Shown here piece by piece: positions 1 to 12,268 of a DNA stretch of 64,000 nt. Origin of the DNA: Clitoria ternatea. Lineage: Eukaryota > Streptophyta > Magnoliopsida > Fabales > Fabaceae. The position numbers were made by a program, and so were the translations under genes. The notes under the pieces were generated by a model. It was given only the letters and a program-made list of their open reading frames with translations, was not told the DNA's origin and searched no databases. The stretch spans positions 88,180,501 through 88,244,500 of the forward strand of contig CM075674.1 in NCBI GenBank assembly GCA_037962975.1, read 5' to 3'. Position 1 is the stretch's first letter; each line of letters begins with the position of its first letter.

Positions 1-29
1 GAAATATATTTTTCCAACAATCCCCCTAT
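1..29 (-). mobile_element. Polypurine tract and 3' LTR edge of a Copia element
   Basis: Read on the minus strand, bases 29-20 give the purine tract ATAGGGGGAT, followed directly by TGTTGGAAAA from base 19. This is the usual plant Copia arrangement of a polypurine tract followed by an LTR starting TGTTGG. The 3' LTR therefore begins at base 19 and continues out of the window to the left, so its length and target-site duplication cannot be read. Confidence 0.7.
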
Positions 30-614
30 ATTTCAAAACATCATTAGGAAAAATATTTTTATAAAACAGAAGAAACTTTGCTTAGTCAATATATTGAGTA
101 CAATGCATCAAGCTTGGTATTTTTTGGATTATGAATCAAACCCTAGACAAATAGGCTTAAAGTACAATGCTTTAGTGAAACAAAGCTTCTATGAACTAAA
201 GACATTTAACATATTTTTGAGGCTTATCTGTCACATTGTACGCCTACTATTCTTGTCGTTATCACCGTTTCGCACTAATAGGCCATGCACGTGTTTAGTA
301 TTTCTTGAGAGCTCTAGAGATTTTGCCTCAATCTCATATAAGCAGCCCCACTTGACACTCATATAGGTGACTTCATCAAGTGTATGATGCATTTTGTTAT
401 ACACCACATATAAAGGCTATGATAATGTTCATTAAAAGCAATAAGCTTAGCCTCACATCTAATGCTTATTATAGCACACATTATAGGAATAAAGAAAATT
501 TATAGTGCTATAGCAATTAACCATGACTCGTTATTACCACATATGAACCTTCTTCATGGGATCTCTAATCATAAAGGTCAGGTGTCCATCATAGTCAATT
601 TTGTTCAATTTTGT
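30..614 (-). other. 3' untranslated part of the Copia remnant
   Basis: About 585 bp between the end of the RNase H reading frame and the polypurine tract. I find no coding similarity here on either strand. Its position suggests it is the element's own 3' untranslated sequence. Confidence 0.45.
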
Positions 615-2250
615 CTTTCGCATTAGTTCCATCCCCTCGGTGTTTCGTAGATAGATTTTCTACCCAACGATTTGGTCAGAGGATTGGCCAAGTTCAGTTT
701 TGATCTTACAAAGTCAATGTGAATTATTCCATCTTTCAACAAATGTTTTACCATGTCATGTCTTAGGAATATGTCTATTTTTACCATTGTAGATTTATTT
801 TTCGTAACGGTTATCACCGATTGAGAATCACAATGAAATGATACGAAATGTGTTGGTTTATTCCCAAAGGAATACATGCTAAGAAATTTCTCAACCATTC
901 ACATTTATTCCCAACCAACTCTAGAGCAATGAACTCTGATTCTATAGTGGATTTTGCAATAATTGTTTGTTTGGTTGATCTCCAAGTTATTGCACTACCT
1001 CCAAGGGTAAATACATAACCACCGATAGATTTGGTCTTATTTAAACCAGAGATCCAATTTGCATCACCGTATCCTTCCAACACAATAGGATATCCACTAT
1101 ACAAAATAACATAGTCCATGGTACCTCTCAAATTCTTCATAAGTCTGACTATCGCAGCCCAATTTTCATTGTTGGAATTTTTGAGTATATCTACTCAATC
1201 TGCCTATAGTATATGCTATGTCAGGTCGAATAAAGTTCATTAAGTGCAATAAGCTCCTAATAATTTGAGCATATTTTGACTAAGATACAAGATCTCCTTT
1301 ATTTTTCATAGCTGAGTGTTAGCATCATAAGGAGTACTTACAGGCTTAGAATCATAATGTTCAAACTTCCTAAGAAGTTTCTCAACATAATGTTCTTGAG
1401 ATGACATGATGTTATCTCTTTTCCTTATAATTTTAACACCAAGTATAACATCTATTTCACCTAAATCTTTTATATCAAAGTTTGAAGGAATGAATTTCCT
1501 AGTACTAATTACAATATCAAGACAAGTACCAAAGATAAACATGTCACCAACATATAGGCAAATAATTACACATTCATAATTTTCTACTTTAGTATACACA
1601 CATTTATCAACATTAGTATAAATGAATCCATAATCAATGAAAACATTGTTAAATTTTTCATGCCATGTTTTGGTGCTTGTTTTAAACCAAATAGAGATTT
1701 AAGAAGTTTACAAATTTTATTTTCTTTTCCAGGAACTATACAACCTTCAAGTTGAGTCATAAATTTCTTCTTCTAAGTCATCATTTAAAAAAGGAGTTTA
1801 ATATCCATTTGATGAAGAACAAGTTTGTAAACAAACACTAATGCAATCAAAATTCTTATTGAGAAAATTCTAGTAATAAGACCAAAAGTATCAAAATAAT
1901 CTATATTATGTTTTTGACTAAAACCTTTTACTACTAAACGGGCCTTGTATTTATCAATAGAACCATCTGGGTTAAGATTTTTTTTAAATCAATTTACAAC
2001 CAATTGATTTAAATTCTGGAGGTAAATCTACTAAAGTCCATGTGTTACACTTTATAATTGAAACAAGTTCGAGCTTAATAGCTTCTTTCCGATGAAAAGC
2101 ATCAAATGAAGAAATTACTTTGGAAAAAGTTAACGAGTCAATTTTGGTTGATTATGGTTTCTTCAAAGGAGTTTTTATCAACAATCTCAAAGGATGTTTT
2201 AGAGACAATTTTCTCTTTAAAATGAAAGACATGTTCTAAAAATTCAACAT
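615..2250 (-). pseudogene. Copia pol remnant: reverse transcriptase and RNase H
   Basis: Minus-strand pol 3' half of a Ty1/Copia retrotransposon. Reading from about 2250 downward, Copia RT can be followed in changing frames: a DLPPEFKSIGCK-like start, KYKARLVVKGFSQKHNIDY-like, LFGLKQAP-like, then the connection segment (FDIKDLGEIDVILGVKI) inside the open stretch 1599-1306. RNase H follows at 1140-814 (YGDANW, then AITWRSTKQTIIAKSTIESE) and continues frameshifted at 898-623 (FHCDSQSVI, LANPLTKSLG). At the catalytic loop only LYVGDM is seen where the family has YVDDM, so one aspartate is lost. Several frameshifts and stops make it non-functional. Gag, protease and most of integrase are not found upstream; the element looks truncated near 2300-2480. 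The family call is secure, the lineage is not. Confidence 0.85.
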
Positions 2251-2479
2251 TTTTTATTTCAATAATCATTAGTTATCTAAATGTCCCAACACTGTGTTTG
2301 AGCTTTATACACACAAGGGTCTAACACTTCCTATTTTGTTTACAAGTCTCACATACCTCTTGATATATAAACTCTAAACATTCCTCAAGTCCAAGCGATG
2401 TGATACTTGGTATCTTTTGGAATATTTCAACAATCTCAACATTTTTTTTTCTTGAAATTGGATTATCCAAAGTTAAAAA

Positions 2480-2905
2480 TAGGGATGACAAAACAGGTTG
2501 GCTCGCCCCGTCAAAACTCACCCAAAATGGGCTGAGTTGGCCTACCCTACCTAAATAAATGAGCCAAAATTAGGGCCTTCTCGCCAAAGCCAAAATTATG
2601 TGTCAATTTTTTTAAAAATGTGTCAAATTAAGATAAAAAATCTAAAAATAATATTTTAAAAAATCAAAAAAGATATTATTAAAAGAAATGTACAAATAGT
2701 AAGAGATGTCACTTTTTTAATTTAAAAAAATGAAAATATATATTTTAATAAAAAAAATATAAATTATTTTATTATTAATATTCATAATTTTTTCTTTAAC
2801 GAGGGCTCAACGGGCAAATCCGCTCTATCAAGATTTTGACCAACCAGGGAGACCGACAAGTTAAATATTTTATTCACCCACTTTTTTTTGGAGGGCTTAA
2901 CATGC
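2480..2905. mobile_element. hAT-like non-autonomous element fragment
   Basis: Starts with TAGGGATGACAAAACAGG, which resembles the TAGGGATGAAAAC-type terminal repeats of plant hAT (Ac/Ds-like) elements. GC-rich subterminal blocks (GGTTGGCTCGCCCCG, and GGGCAAATCCGCTC near 2813) flank an AT-rich core with no coding sequence. A matching right terminus and an 8-bp duplication were not found, so it is decayed or truncated. Similar starts occur at 16879 and 62870. Confidence 0.4.
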
Positions 2906-5337
2906 CAGCTCACGAAACGTAACTCATTTAACTTAAGAATCATCTTAATGAGAAAAAAAGGAGTTTTTTTACTTACTCCTGAAAACCACTACAGTGCAAC
3001 GGTACAAACACTTCGTAGAGACACTATTTCTCTATTTCTGGCTTTATCCAAGTTAACATTCAGAGATCCCAGCTTCCACTTGGGACAAGAAATGAAGGCA
3101 AAGAGATCCATTATATTTATTGCCATCACCACATACAATTTTTCTAATTTATCTGTCGGAGTTGTTTTAGTTTAGTTAATAAATTTAAATTTTAATTTTA
3201 AAAAATAATTATGCTAGTTAAAATTTGATAGGAAATAAACTATCTTTAATACTTTTGTTTATCTTGAATTTAAGTAAAGTTTATTTTAAAAAAAATCTTT
3301 ACCTAAAAAAACACTTTCATAAAAAAAAAGTGGACATTTAATAAATATATTTAAATGCTAATCTAGCAGCTATCAACAGTTCAATCCATTCTTGAATAGG
3401 TACAGCTAGAAATGGGTAGCTAACCTAGCTAAGCAAATAAATAAGCATGCTATTATAACCCCAAAAAGAAGAAGCATGCATGCAATTAATACATGTATAT
3501 TCAAAGGTGATTAATGTGATGTAAAGGATAATATCTCTTGCTGGACAGAGAAATTGACTACAATTGGAAAACAACCTTCAATACAGTGCAACATTTACAA
3601 ATTTTATATCCGTCTGATTATCAGCTGTGTGAACGAAATTATAAAAAATATAATTTATAAATAATTAATATTGATTTTACATATTTTTAAAATAAATTTG
3701 ATCAGCAAATTGAAAAGTTAACCACTAGAAACAAATAACAACTTTATCCACATCTTTACAAGAGAGTCACAGTGTATAAACAAAAAGTGTCTAGTGCTAT
3801 ATTACGAATGATAGAGTTACTTACATGAGACCTTAATTAATTTGAATGTCGCACATGCATGATTTCTCATTATGTAAATTTGTTAAGCATAATATACGTA
3901 AAATTTGGCAAATAAATTTTAATGATTCCATTTCCATACAGGCTTAGAAATTTTAGGTGGATATATAAAAATAATAAATATAATACATTTCCCCTATGAT
4001 AAATACAAATGACAAATTAAATTATTGAATAAAATTTGTGTATAACATACAAATTAATTAATTAAATCTCATTATTTATTTAATAATTACCAAAAATGTA
4101 TATTAGCATTTATTTCCCCCCAAAACAAATATAAAATGATAAGCTTATATTATTTATAAGAAAAGAAATACTTTGATCCTTTTGGTTTATTTAAAAATAC
4201 CTTAATATTGTTAATTTTTTTCTCTTTTTCATATTTTTATTGTTAAATGTTCATTTTCTTTTACTGAGACATGGAGCTCTATCTTGCTTTTATTGCAACC
4301 ACTTTTACTTATCATTACAAGATAACTGAGTTTCAGCTTGAGGTCTTCGTATGTGACAGAATCTTTATGTGGGACTAAATTATCTTTGCATGGAACATTT
4401 GAAAAAATGAAAAGGCGTGTTACTCTTGGTTGTTATATGGGACACAAATCCCATACAAAAAAGAGTTTAGCTCGTCTCATGCAAAAGTTGAACACCTTCA
4501 AATTGGTTGGATATGTGGTGGATGGAAGGTCATGGATTTAAAATCCTGCATAGGACCAACTTAAAACATGCACATATCCCCTTCTTCCCCAATTTCTCTT
4601 TACCATCTCAAATTTTTCTCCCAAATTCTCTCAATCTTCCATAATTTCTTGTGCGATTCAGAGTATAGAGAAAACCATTTTATTCATCGTTGGGTGACTT
4701 TATGTTGGTGACGTAGAAATGAGAGTTTCTAAAGGTTAAAGGTTAGTAAGTTATTTGGTTTCTTTAATTTTATGCTTTAAGGTTTTTTATGATAGTTGTA
4801 AGAACTCTAGAGAAAAATACCTTGGAATCATGCTTTAAAAAATATTGATATTTGAACTTTAGGATAAATGATTGACTGAAAAATTTGTTTAATAGAGTAT
4901 ATTTTTTACACCTTGGTACCTTATGATAGAATTTTAGAGCTTTAGAAATTTATTAGGACTTTACAAAATTAAAAATAAAATCTTGAAATCAGAGCTTTCA
5001 ACATAAAAAATTTTAAAAATTCAAATTATAATTTAGAACAATAATAAATTTAGAAATTTCAAATTTGAATTAAGAAAATAAAAAAATTTAGAAATTTCAA
5101 ATTAGAAAATAAAAAAATAGAAATATCAAATTAGAAAATAAAAAATAGAAATATCAAATCAGAATTTAGAAAATAAAAAGATAGAAATTTTAAATTAGAA
5201 TTTAGAAAATAAAAAATTTACAAATATATAAATTAAATTTATAAATTTTTACACAATTAATTTAGGTTCGGTATGCAACTTTGAATAATATATATGTTAT
5301 AATTTAGTGGTGTATTGACAATACAAATTTTATGATA
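2906..5337. other. AT-rich interval without a recognised gene
   Basis: Long A/T runs and short low-complexity repeats, for example repeated TTAGAAAATAAAAA-type words at 5060-5220. Short open stretches here (for example 4338-4541) have no recognisable domain and show no coding character that I can see. Confidence 0.5.
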
Positions 5338-5690
5338 AGCCATTTATGGATATATGATAGGGTTTGTCCCCATAGGAGAGGTTTAAAAAGTGAGTTTATT
5401 AATGGTATTAAGGAGTTCATTAATGAGGCTACATAACAACCCTAATTCAGAGGGTGATATAAGGTATCCATGTGTCACATGTAAATGGCGTAAGAGTTTA
5501 AGTAAAAATGAGGTTACATTTCTCTTGTACAAGTTTGTTTTCAAGCCCAACTATTGAGTTTGGATCAAGCATAATAGTGAAAGTAGAATCATCATATCCC
5601 AAGTTGCGAATAACTTTGACATTTTTAAGGTCAATATTGAGTAACAACTTGCTAATGTTGTGGAACCACAACACTAACAAAATGAGATAG
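5338..5690 (+). pseudogene. CACTA (En/Spm) transposase-associated domain, frameshifted
   Basis: In CACTA elements the transposase-associated domain sits at the N-terminus of the transposase. Here its first part reads LWIYDRVCPHRRGLKSEF then INGIKEFINEA and a stop (frame of base 5347). The second part, in another frame from 5450, reads EGDIRYPCVTCKWRKSLSK, then NEVTFLLYKF and a stop followed by VWIKHNSES. These fit the family pattern W-x-Y-D-R, G-x-FI-GV-EFI-A, I-CPC-x2-C, EV-HLY-x-GF and W-x-HGE. One frameshift, at least two stops and loss of the final G of HGE rule out function. The catalytic part that should follow is missing; the element's right end comes about 750 bp later. The family is recognised from motif spacing, not from an alignment. 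Confidence 0.7.
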
Positions 5691-6434
5691 ACATAATTTT
5701 AAAATTAATTTGTAATTTTATTTATTTATTTATTTATTTTAATGTTTGATATAATTTTTAGATAGCTGATTGAGATAGAGGAGATAGTCATCATGAGGAG
5801 ATTAGGAGAGAGAAGCTACAATTCACAAGGGTGATAAGGAGAAGAAGGTGATTCAACCAGGTGATTTGCACTTGTGTACAAATCTGTTTGTGACCATTGT
5901 TGATAGGCGTGTTGAGCCAATTATCAACAGGATCTAGACGCTTGGTTGGAGGGGACCCTCCAAAGATGCTAATTACAACCTATCTTCTAGCTTAGATGAT
6001 GATTAGTGAAAGGATTACATCCAGGATGACAGGATTCTGGATGTAGCTAAGGAGGAGGTAATTAAGGAGTCAAGAGTTGGTACTTCTGATCCTTTACAGG
6101 CTTTGAGGGCCTTACACATGATAGGTTCTTGCAAAAAGGACGCTTTTAGGAAAGTGATTCTTATCTCGTTAATGGATGTTGACTTCTTTTTGTTTTGATT
6201 TCTAGTTTTACTTCTTTGTTGAAATTGTGTATTTTGTTTGATATATGTCAACCACTTTATTGTTTTAATGTGCCATGCAAAGAGTTTACATGGGAGTGGG
6301 GGTCCCACACAAACTTTACATATGTTCTTTTTTTTGTTTAAGACCTTGACTCCTATGCAACAACCACTATGCGTGGGAATATTGGTTGTTGCACAGGACT
6401 ATGCCCTGTGTCAAAACAAGGATTTCTTGTAGTG
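5338..6434 (+). mobile_element. Internally deleted CACTA element, right end preserved
   Basis: The right terminus at 6421-6434 is GATTTCTTGTAGTG, the reverse complement of the standard CACTACAAGAAA end. Subterminal words near it (CAACAACCAC at 6358 and GGTTGTTGCAC at 6384) are partly inverted, as CACTA subterminal repeats often are. The next three bases (TAC) would be the right copy of a 3-bp target duplication. The left CACTACAAGAAA end was not found, so the start given is only the first recognisable coding similarity. The catalytic region is deleted. Confidence 0.6.
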
Positions 6435-8234
6435 TACTAAGTTCACATCTCAACTTATATTCTTTCGCTTGTACCTCAATAGGTCCTTGTTATGTTTACT
6501 ATTGAATACCATTATGGTGTTAGATTCATACCCCTAAATAAGTCTCAATTTCTAGTAAAAAAGCCCTTAAAGCATCAAAGAATCACCTTGGTTTAAAACA
6601 ACCTATGAATAATGTTAGGATATTTAATGAAGATAATGAGATTTAAACAATTTAAACTAAAAAGGACTGAATTGGTCTAAAAGCTTAAGACAACAAATTA
6701 GGAATTTAAATAAACACAAAATGGTTAAGGTGAATCCTATGATGTATCCTTTTTAAAACCTTATTGAGGTTTTCTATTTGGTTATAATAATGTTTGTGTT
6801 TGAGTTTTAATTCCTATATTTAATTCTAGAGTAGAACTTGATCAACCATTTTATACCATGAAGTAATGAACATGCGGGTGGCCTTACCAATGTTTAATTA
6901 TGGAACTAGGAATTAAAGTGTTGAAAAGGGAGCCATAGGTAGTTGATATTGTTCATTGCACTCTATGTTAGTGATTAGATTCATAAGCTCAATTGAAGTT
7001 TATACACCCTAGAATATGGCTTAGTTCTAATCTCTATGTTAGATTATTAGCGACAAAGGATCAAATGAATTTAATAGTATTAACATGGGTGACTAGTAGT
7101 CGTTTTAACTAATTTAGGATCCTTAATCACGTGGGAACAATTGAGAAAAATCATAGTAGGAATCAAAGTCCCTTGACTTGAAAAATATAGACTTCATCTC
7201 TTTTGACAATCTTGCATCTTTTGTCTTCTTTTATTTTATTTCCCATATTTTATTCTTTACTTAATTGCTTTAAACCACTGCTTGCTCTACTTAATATTTG
7301 AAAAACTTTAGTAGTGAGTGCTTGTATTTATACCCTTTGTGAGTTCAACACTTAAGGTCTAAAAGACTTCTCGTACTACATTGATGGTTGCACTTGTTTG
7401 TGGATGTAAAGACTTATCTCCGTAAAAATATTTTCTAAATCAAATTTTTTCACACCAACAAAAACATAATATGGGACAATCTTGTTCCAAACCAATGAAA
7501 AGTCGAATTGTTTTTCATTTGCACTACACATGAAAAGATCACAAGCATTTTTTATATTAAACTTGGCTCTATCTCCACCTCCACCTCCCACACCTACCAA
7601 GGACCTCTTAAGTGTGTCCTTCTCACACATGACTAAATCCCTCCACCGCACCTACCTCCAGTAAGACTCCTCGTCTGCCTCTCTCATTTCTATCATCGTT
7701 TTACTTTTTGTAACTGTAATCCCATAAGGGATATACATTACATAATGACCCAACCCTTTTTCAATTGTCTTCTCAAAACCCAGTCCTACTCTTATTACCC
7801 CTCTATATACACACTATGACCCCCTTTTTATCCCACCTTACCCCATTAACCCTCCTTGCTAACATCATCTAAATAACATAAATCTTTCCACCATCTTGAA
7901 CTATTTTCTCTTCCACTCCCCTTCCAACACTTCCTTCCTTACATAAACATTTTGCCTATAGCTCATTTATTTCCTCCCTTAACCTTCACTTCCATTTAAA
8001 AATAAGTGCAATATTAAAAATTGACAAATCCTTCAATCCTAGCATATAACATACCATCATGTTTCTCTTTACACACATCATTCTAAGCCACCTAATGCAC
8101 CTTTTTTTAACCCAAAAACCTTTATAAAAATAATATATATATATATATACAAATTTTATAATACCTTTTGGCACTAGGAAAATGATTATGTCAACACTCA
8201 ATAAAAGATAAACTTAACAAGGATATTACAAGCC
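6435..8234. other. Interval without a recognised gene
   Basis: No domain or RNA gene recognised. Short Pro- or Gly-rich open stretches around 7376-7664 arise from a CCACCTCC-rich run at 7575-7600 and look spurious. A short (TA)n tract lies at about 8130-8152. Confidence 0.5.
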
Positions 8235-8600
8235 CCATTGAATTATGACCATATATAACCTATATTGTCTTTGTTAATTTTTGTTAAGAGTAACACACAC
8301 AAAAACACCAATCGTTGAATTATGACCATATAGACCTAGATTATCTCAGTTAATTTTTGTTAAAAGCAACACACGCATGCGCGTGTGTGAACCTAGAGTT
8401 TGTCTGCTAATTTTTTTTGTTAAAAGCACCACACTCACACATAAAAAACACATATGAAATCATATCACTATAACTTTAAATAGTTGTCACACTCTTGATA
8501 AGTTATAATTCAATTATTAGAGTGTCAATCAATGTATTATGACTATATATGATCTAGATTACCTTTGTTAATTTTTGTTAAAATTAAACAATAAGGAACA
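8235..8600 (+). repeat. Four degenerate copies of a TTAATTTTTGTTAAA repeat
   Basis: The phrase GAATTATGACCATATA followed by TTGTTAATTTTTGTTAAG recurs at about 8238, 8312 and 8535, with a partial copy at about 8395. Spacing is irregular (70-150 bp) and copies have diverged. Short ACACAC runs follow three of them. Origin unknown. Confidence 0.55.
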
Positions 8601-8631
8601 CTATTAAAAAGTCTTTACATATATTTATAAA

Positions 8632-9178
8632 TGTTATGTAAAACGGTAAGAAAACCAAATTCTTGCAGCAAATATAACAAAACTAGCAACCAGAAAAGAG
8701 AAGTAAAATAAGAAAATACAAATGCAAGGATAAACACAAAGGAAAAAAAGAAAAGGGAGAAGAGAGACATAACATGATTAATATGGTTCACCTCATGGCT
8801 TCAAGGGCTACATCCGTTAGCAGCAACAAACTCCACTAAGATAGTTAAAACAAATTATAAAGAGATTACAACTTTGACGTTTGAATAACATATTTAAGAT
8901 CTCATTCATGCAACTTCAGACAACCTGTTCTTGCAACTCAGACATCCTAACTCCAGATCTTAAACACCCCTTCGACACTCTCTCTTACATCTTTAATAAA
9001 AGCTATGCACACTCTTTCTTGCTTTTACAACAGTACACATTACTTTATGACTATTGTACACTCTTTACAAAGTTTGCACCTAAGAAAGCTCTGATGACCC
9101 TTATTTTTATAGTCTCTCAAATAGCATAAATGTTAACAACTTTACAGCTAAAAGTTATTACACCTAAAATAGAAATAG

Positions 9179-9224
<46 letters not shown>

Positions 9225-9247
9225 AGGTTCAAAACACTTCTTCTATA
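8632..9247 (-). repeat. 3' LTR of the Copia element
   Basis: Shares most of its length with 12269-12856, for example GGCTTCAAGGGCTACATCC and TAACAAAACTAG. It has a (TA)n expansion near its right edge that the other LTR lacks. The plus-strand left edge is TGTTATGTAAAAC, so the minus-strand LTR ends in ACA. Confidence 0.8.
9180..9220. repeat. (AT)n microsatellite inside the 3' LTR
   Basis: About 20 uninterrupted AT dinucleotides. The matching place in the other LTR (near 12818) has only a few, so the tract expanded after insertion. Confidence 0.9.
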
Positions 9248-9262
9248 AATCTCCACCTTGTA
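9248..9262 (-). other. Copia polypurine tract
   Basis: Minus strand reads ACAAGGTGGAGATT immediately before the LTR. The family commonly has AAGGTGGAGA-type tracts at this position. Confidence 0.65.
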
Positions 9263-9890
9263 CCATTGAAACTGTCAAACCTCTTGTACCATTGCTTAGG
9301 AGATTATTTCAACCCATATAAAGATCTTTGTAACTTACAAACATAGTTTTCCCTGCCTTAAACAACAAACTTCTCTGGTTGTTTCATTAAGATATCCTCC
9401 TTTGGCTCTTTATGTAAGAAAATAGTCTTCACATCTAATTACTCTAACTCTAAATTCTGATTTGTTACCAATGTTAGTAGAACATAGATAGAAGTGTGTT
9501 TGACAACATGAGAGATAATCTCATGATAATCAACACTTTCTTTCTGATTGTAGCCTTTTGTAACTAAACGAGTCTTGTATCTTAATGCTTCAACCCCTGG
9601 AATTCTATATTATTTCTTGAAGATCAACTTGCAAGCAACATGTCCCCCTTTAGGTAACTTGACTAACTTTCATGTTTGATTTTTATGAAGAGACACCATC
9701 TCTTCCCCCATAGCTGAAATCCGTTGACCCGATTTATTACTAATGATAGCTTGTCTATAAGTGGCTGGTTCCAAAGTATTAACTTCTTCTACTACTTACA
9801 AAGCATAAGCAACCATGTCTTTAAAACCATATCTCCAAGGAGGTATGATTTGTCTATGAGTTGTTTATGCAATTGTAGTTTTTATTAGTG
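9263..9890 (-). pseudogene. Copia reverse transcriptase, N-terminal half only
   Basis: Minus-strand reading gives YKTRLVTKGYNQKESVDYHE, then LDVKTIFLHKEPKEDI and KLQRSLYGLK-stop-SPKQWYKRFDSF. These are the fingers and early palm segments of Copia RT (consensus RYKARLVAKGY, LDVKTAFLHG, KSLYGLKQSPRQWY). At least three in-frame stops interrupt it. After RFDSF the sequence passes within a few codons into the polypurine tract at 9262, so the YVDD catalytic segment and RNase H are absent. Confidence 0.8.
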
Positions 9891-11016
9891 CTTTCTCTAC
9901 TTCTGACTTTTGATAAGAATATTTTGCATTCTGAGGTGTTTAAGTTACTTCAGACACCTTATCAATGTCACCTATTTGATTATCTTCAAATGTCCTTCTT
10001 CCAAAACTTTAGATGCTTGATCATCAACATAATTTGACTGAGGTGTTTCACCAATATGCACTATGCAAACTTCATTTGCTTGGTGACACAATCAATTTTT
10101 CCTAAAAACACAGACCCTTTCTTGGGTGAACCAAATAGGCTTCATCAAATATAACATCTCTATTAAAATAATCTTCTTTTCAGATGGTGACCAAATTCTA
10201 TACCCTTTCACCTCATCTCTATAAACCATAAAAACCCTTTCTTAGTTCTTGGTTCTAACCTACCCTCACCAACATGATAATAAACTAAACATCCAAAGAC
10301 TCTAAGAAAAGAATAATCAACACGTCTAGACAATCACACCTCAATGAAAATTTTAAGTTCTATGGAAGTAGAAAGAGAACACTTGATGAGATAACATGCT
10401 ATGTTTATTTCCTCAATCCAAAAAGTCCTATTCAAACCAATATTGGAAAACATACAACGAGTTCTTTCCAATAATGTTCTATCTAGATGCTCAATAACAT
10501 CATTTTGTTATGGAGTATTTCTTACGTTGTACAACCTAGCTATGTTTTCTTCCTTATAAAGGTTGTTGAATTCTACAGAACAAAATTCTAAACCATTATC
10601 AATTTAGAGATGTTTTACCTTTCTCCTCATTTGATTTTATACAAGGATCTTCAATTGCTTGAAGAACTTGAAGGCTTCATTCTTGTGCTTCATCATGAAC
10701 ACCTAAGAAATCCTTGAATAATTATTTATTACAGAGAGAAAATATTGAGCTCTCCCTAGAGAATGAGCATGCAAAGGCCCCAATAGTTTGAATATACATA
10801 ATTCAAAGTGACTTTCGTAGTGTGTAAAGCCTCTGGAAAGGTTATTATATGTTGCTTCCCAAAAATGAAATGCTCAAAATTGAAATTCCTTCATCTTATG
10901 ATTCCCAATAAATGTTACTTGCTTAAAATCATCATACTTGTATCACTCTTGTGACCAACATCCATATTCCAAAGACGTGTCTAAGTTAGACCATATGTTT
11001 GAGTTGGACTACATGT
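9891..11016 (-). pseudogene. Copia integrase remnant
   Basis: This lies between the GAG-pre-integrase segment and RT, where Copia integrase belongs. Short minus-strand matches to the integrase core are visible with repeated frame changes, for example an NTPQQNDV-like phrase complementary to about 10495-10520. No uninterrupted reading frame survives. Catalytic residues could not all be located by eye. Confidence 0.55.
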
Positions 11017-11364
11017 CTAAACTGGACCACTTGTGTGAACTGGAACATGATATTTAACACGAGAAACTAATGAAACCAAACTTAAGATAGTAAAACCTTG
11101 AAGGAGATATAACTTTCCAGTTTTAAGCACACAAGAACCTTCTTTGATTTCCATTACTCCACTTTTAGCACTACATTTGAACCCTTTGGAATCTAAGACA
11201 CTAACAAATATCAAATTGTTGTTCAAATCTGGAACATGATGAACTTCAATGAATGTTCTAACAACTCCATCATACATTCTGATTTGAACTAAGTCAACAC
11301 CAACTGTTTGACATAATGAATCATTGCCCATTAAGACCTTCCCTTCAACTTCTATGTCACACAT
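11017..11364 (-). pseudogene. Copia GAG-pre-integrase segment
   Basis: One open stretch whose GKVLMGNDSLCQTVG, VHHVPDLNNNLIFVS and GSCVLKTGKLYLLQG phrases match the region between protease and integrase in Copia polyproteins (typically V-x-YVP-x-L-x-x-NLISVS, then G-x-LYLL). The protease active-site DSG segment just upstream (around 11365-11530) was not recognised. Confidence 0.75.
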
Positions 11365-11538
11365 ATATGAACTAAATCAACTTTTATGTAGACATATATG
11401 TTAAGAATAACCAAAATCAAGTACCCATTGATTTTCAGAATGTTGATGTTTATCAATAATAGAGAGTACCAATTCACTTTCAAACGAGGATCCTTCTTGC
11501 ATGATTATAGTTGTTGGTTTTATCTTCTTTATCTTAGA

Positions 11539-12210
11539 TCAATCTTTCTTCCAATGTTTTGTTTCCTTGCAATAATTACTACTGTCCTTCAAATCTACCT
11601 TGGACTTTTTCTTACCTTTAATTTTCTTCCTTTTTTGATTCTTAAAAGAATTAGTTATCACTAAACCCGAACCACAATTTCCCCCCACATTCTCAAACAC
11701 CTTATAATGAAACTCTTTTAAGTGTAGACTTGACTTAAACTTTTTCCAAGGTAATGCTCTCTTTCCCAACACTAACAAAATCATTGTAGGATCTTTATCT
11801 TTGATATTGACCTCAATATCTTGAGGTTCCATCGAGATCAAATTGAACCCATTCAAATAACCTTTCAAAGATTCATTTTCCTTCACTTGGAGACCAAACA
11901 AACATCGTTTCAAAAGCAACTTGTTATAAGTTGACTTAGTCATAAACAACTTATCTAATTTTAGCAACAATCTCACAAACGTCTATTCTACCACAACCTC
12001 ATAAAGAATCTCATCAGAGAGAGATAACAAAATCAAAGAATGAGCTTTCTCTTCTTGTTCTATAAGATCCTTTTTTTTATGATATCCATAGGTTTCAACG
12101 ATAAAGGTGTCCAAACTCTTAGCTCTTTCAATAAAGCACACATCTTGATACGCTAAAGATTTAAAAATATTTTTCCCATCAAACTTTTTAATCTTAATGT
12201 TGTTTGCCAT
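11539..12210 (-). pseudogene. Copia gag with zinc knuckle
   Basis: The start MANNIKIKKFDGKN at 12210 is typical of plant Copia gag (UBN2 family). The reading continues to 11983 and then resumes at 11976 in a second open stretch containing ENESLKGYLNGFN (family: ESVSEHLNEFN), a basic tail (NQKRKKIKGKKKSK) and a partial CCHC knuckle, CKETKHWKKD, that lacks its last Cys. A frame interruption near 11980 and the incomplete knuckle show decay. Confidence 0.75.
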
Positions 12211-12268
12211 CTTCCTGGATAAACCCACACATAAATCCTAAATCTGGATTATTTTTTTTATACTAGTT

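Noticed and set aside
7376..7664. Gly-rich and Pro-rich open frames on opposite strands
   Set aside because: Both come from one short CCACCTCC-type run and have no domain.
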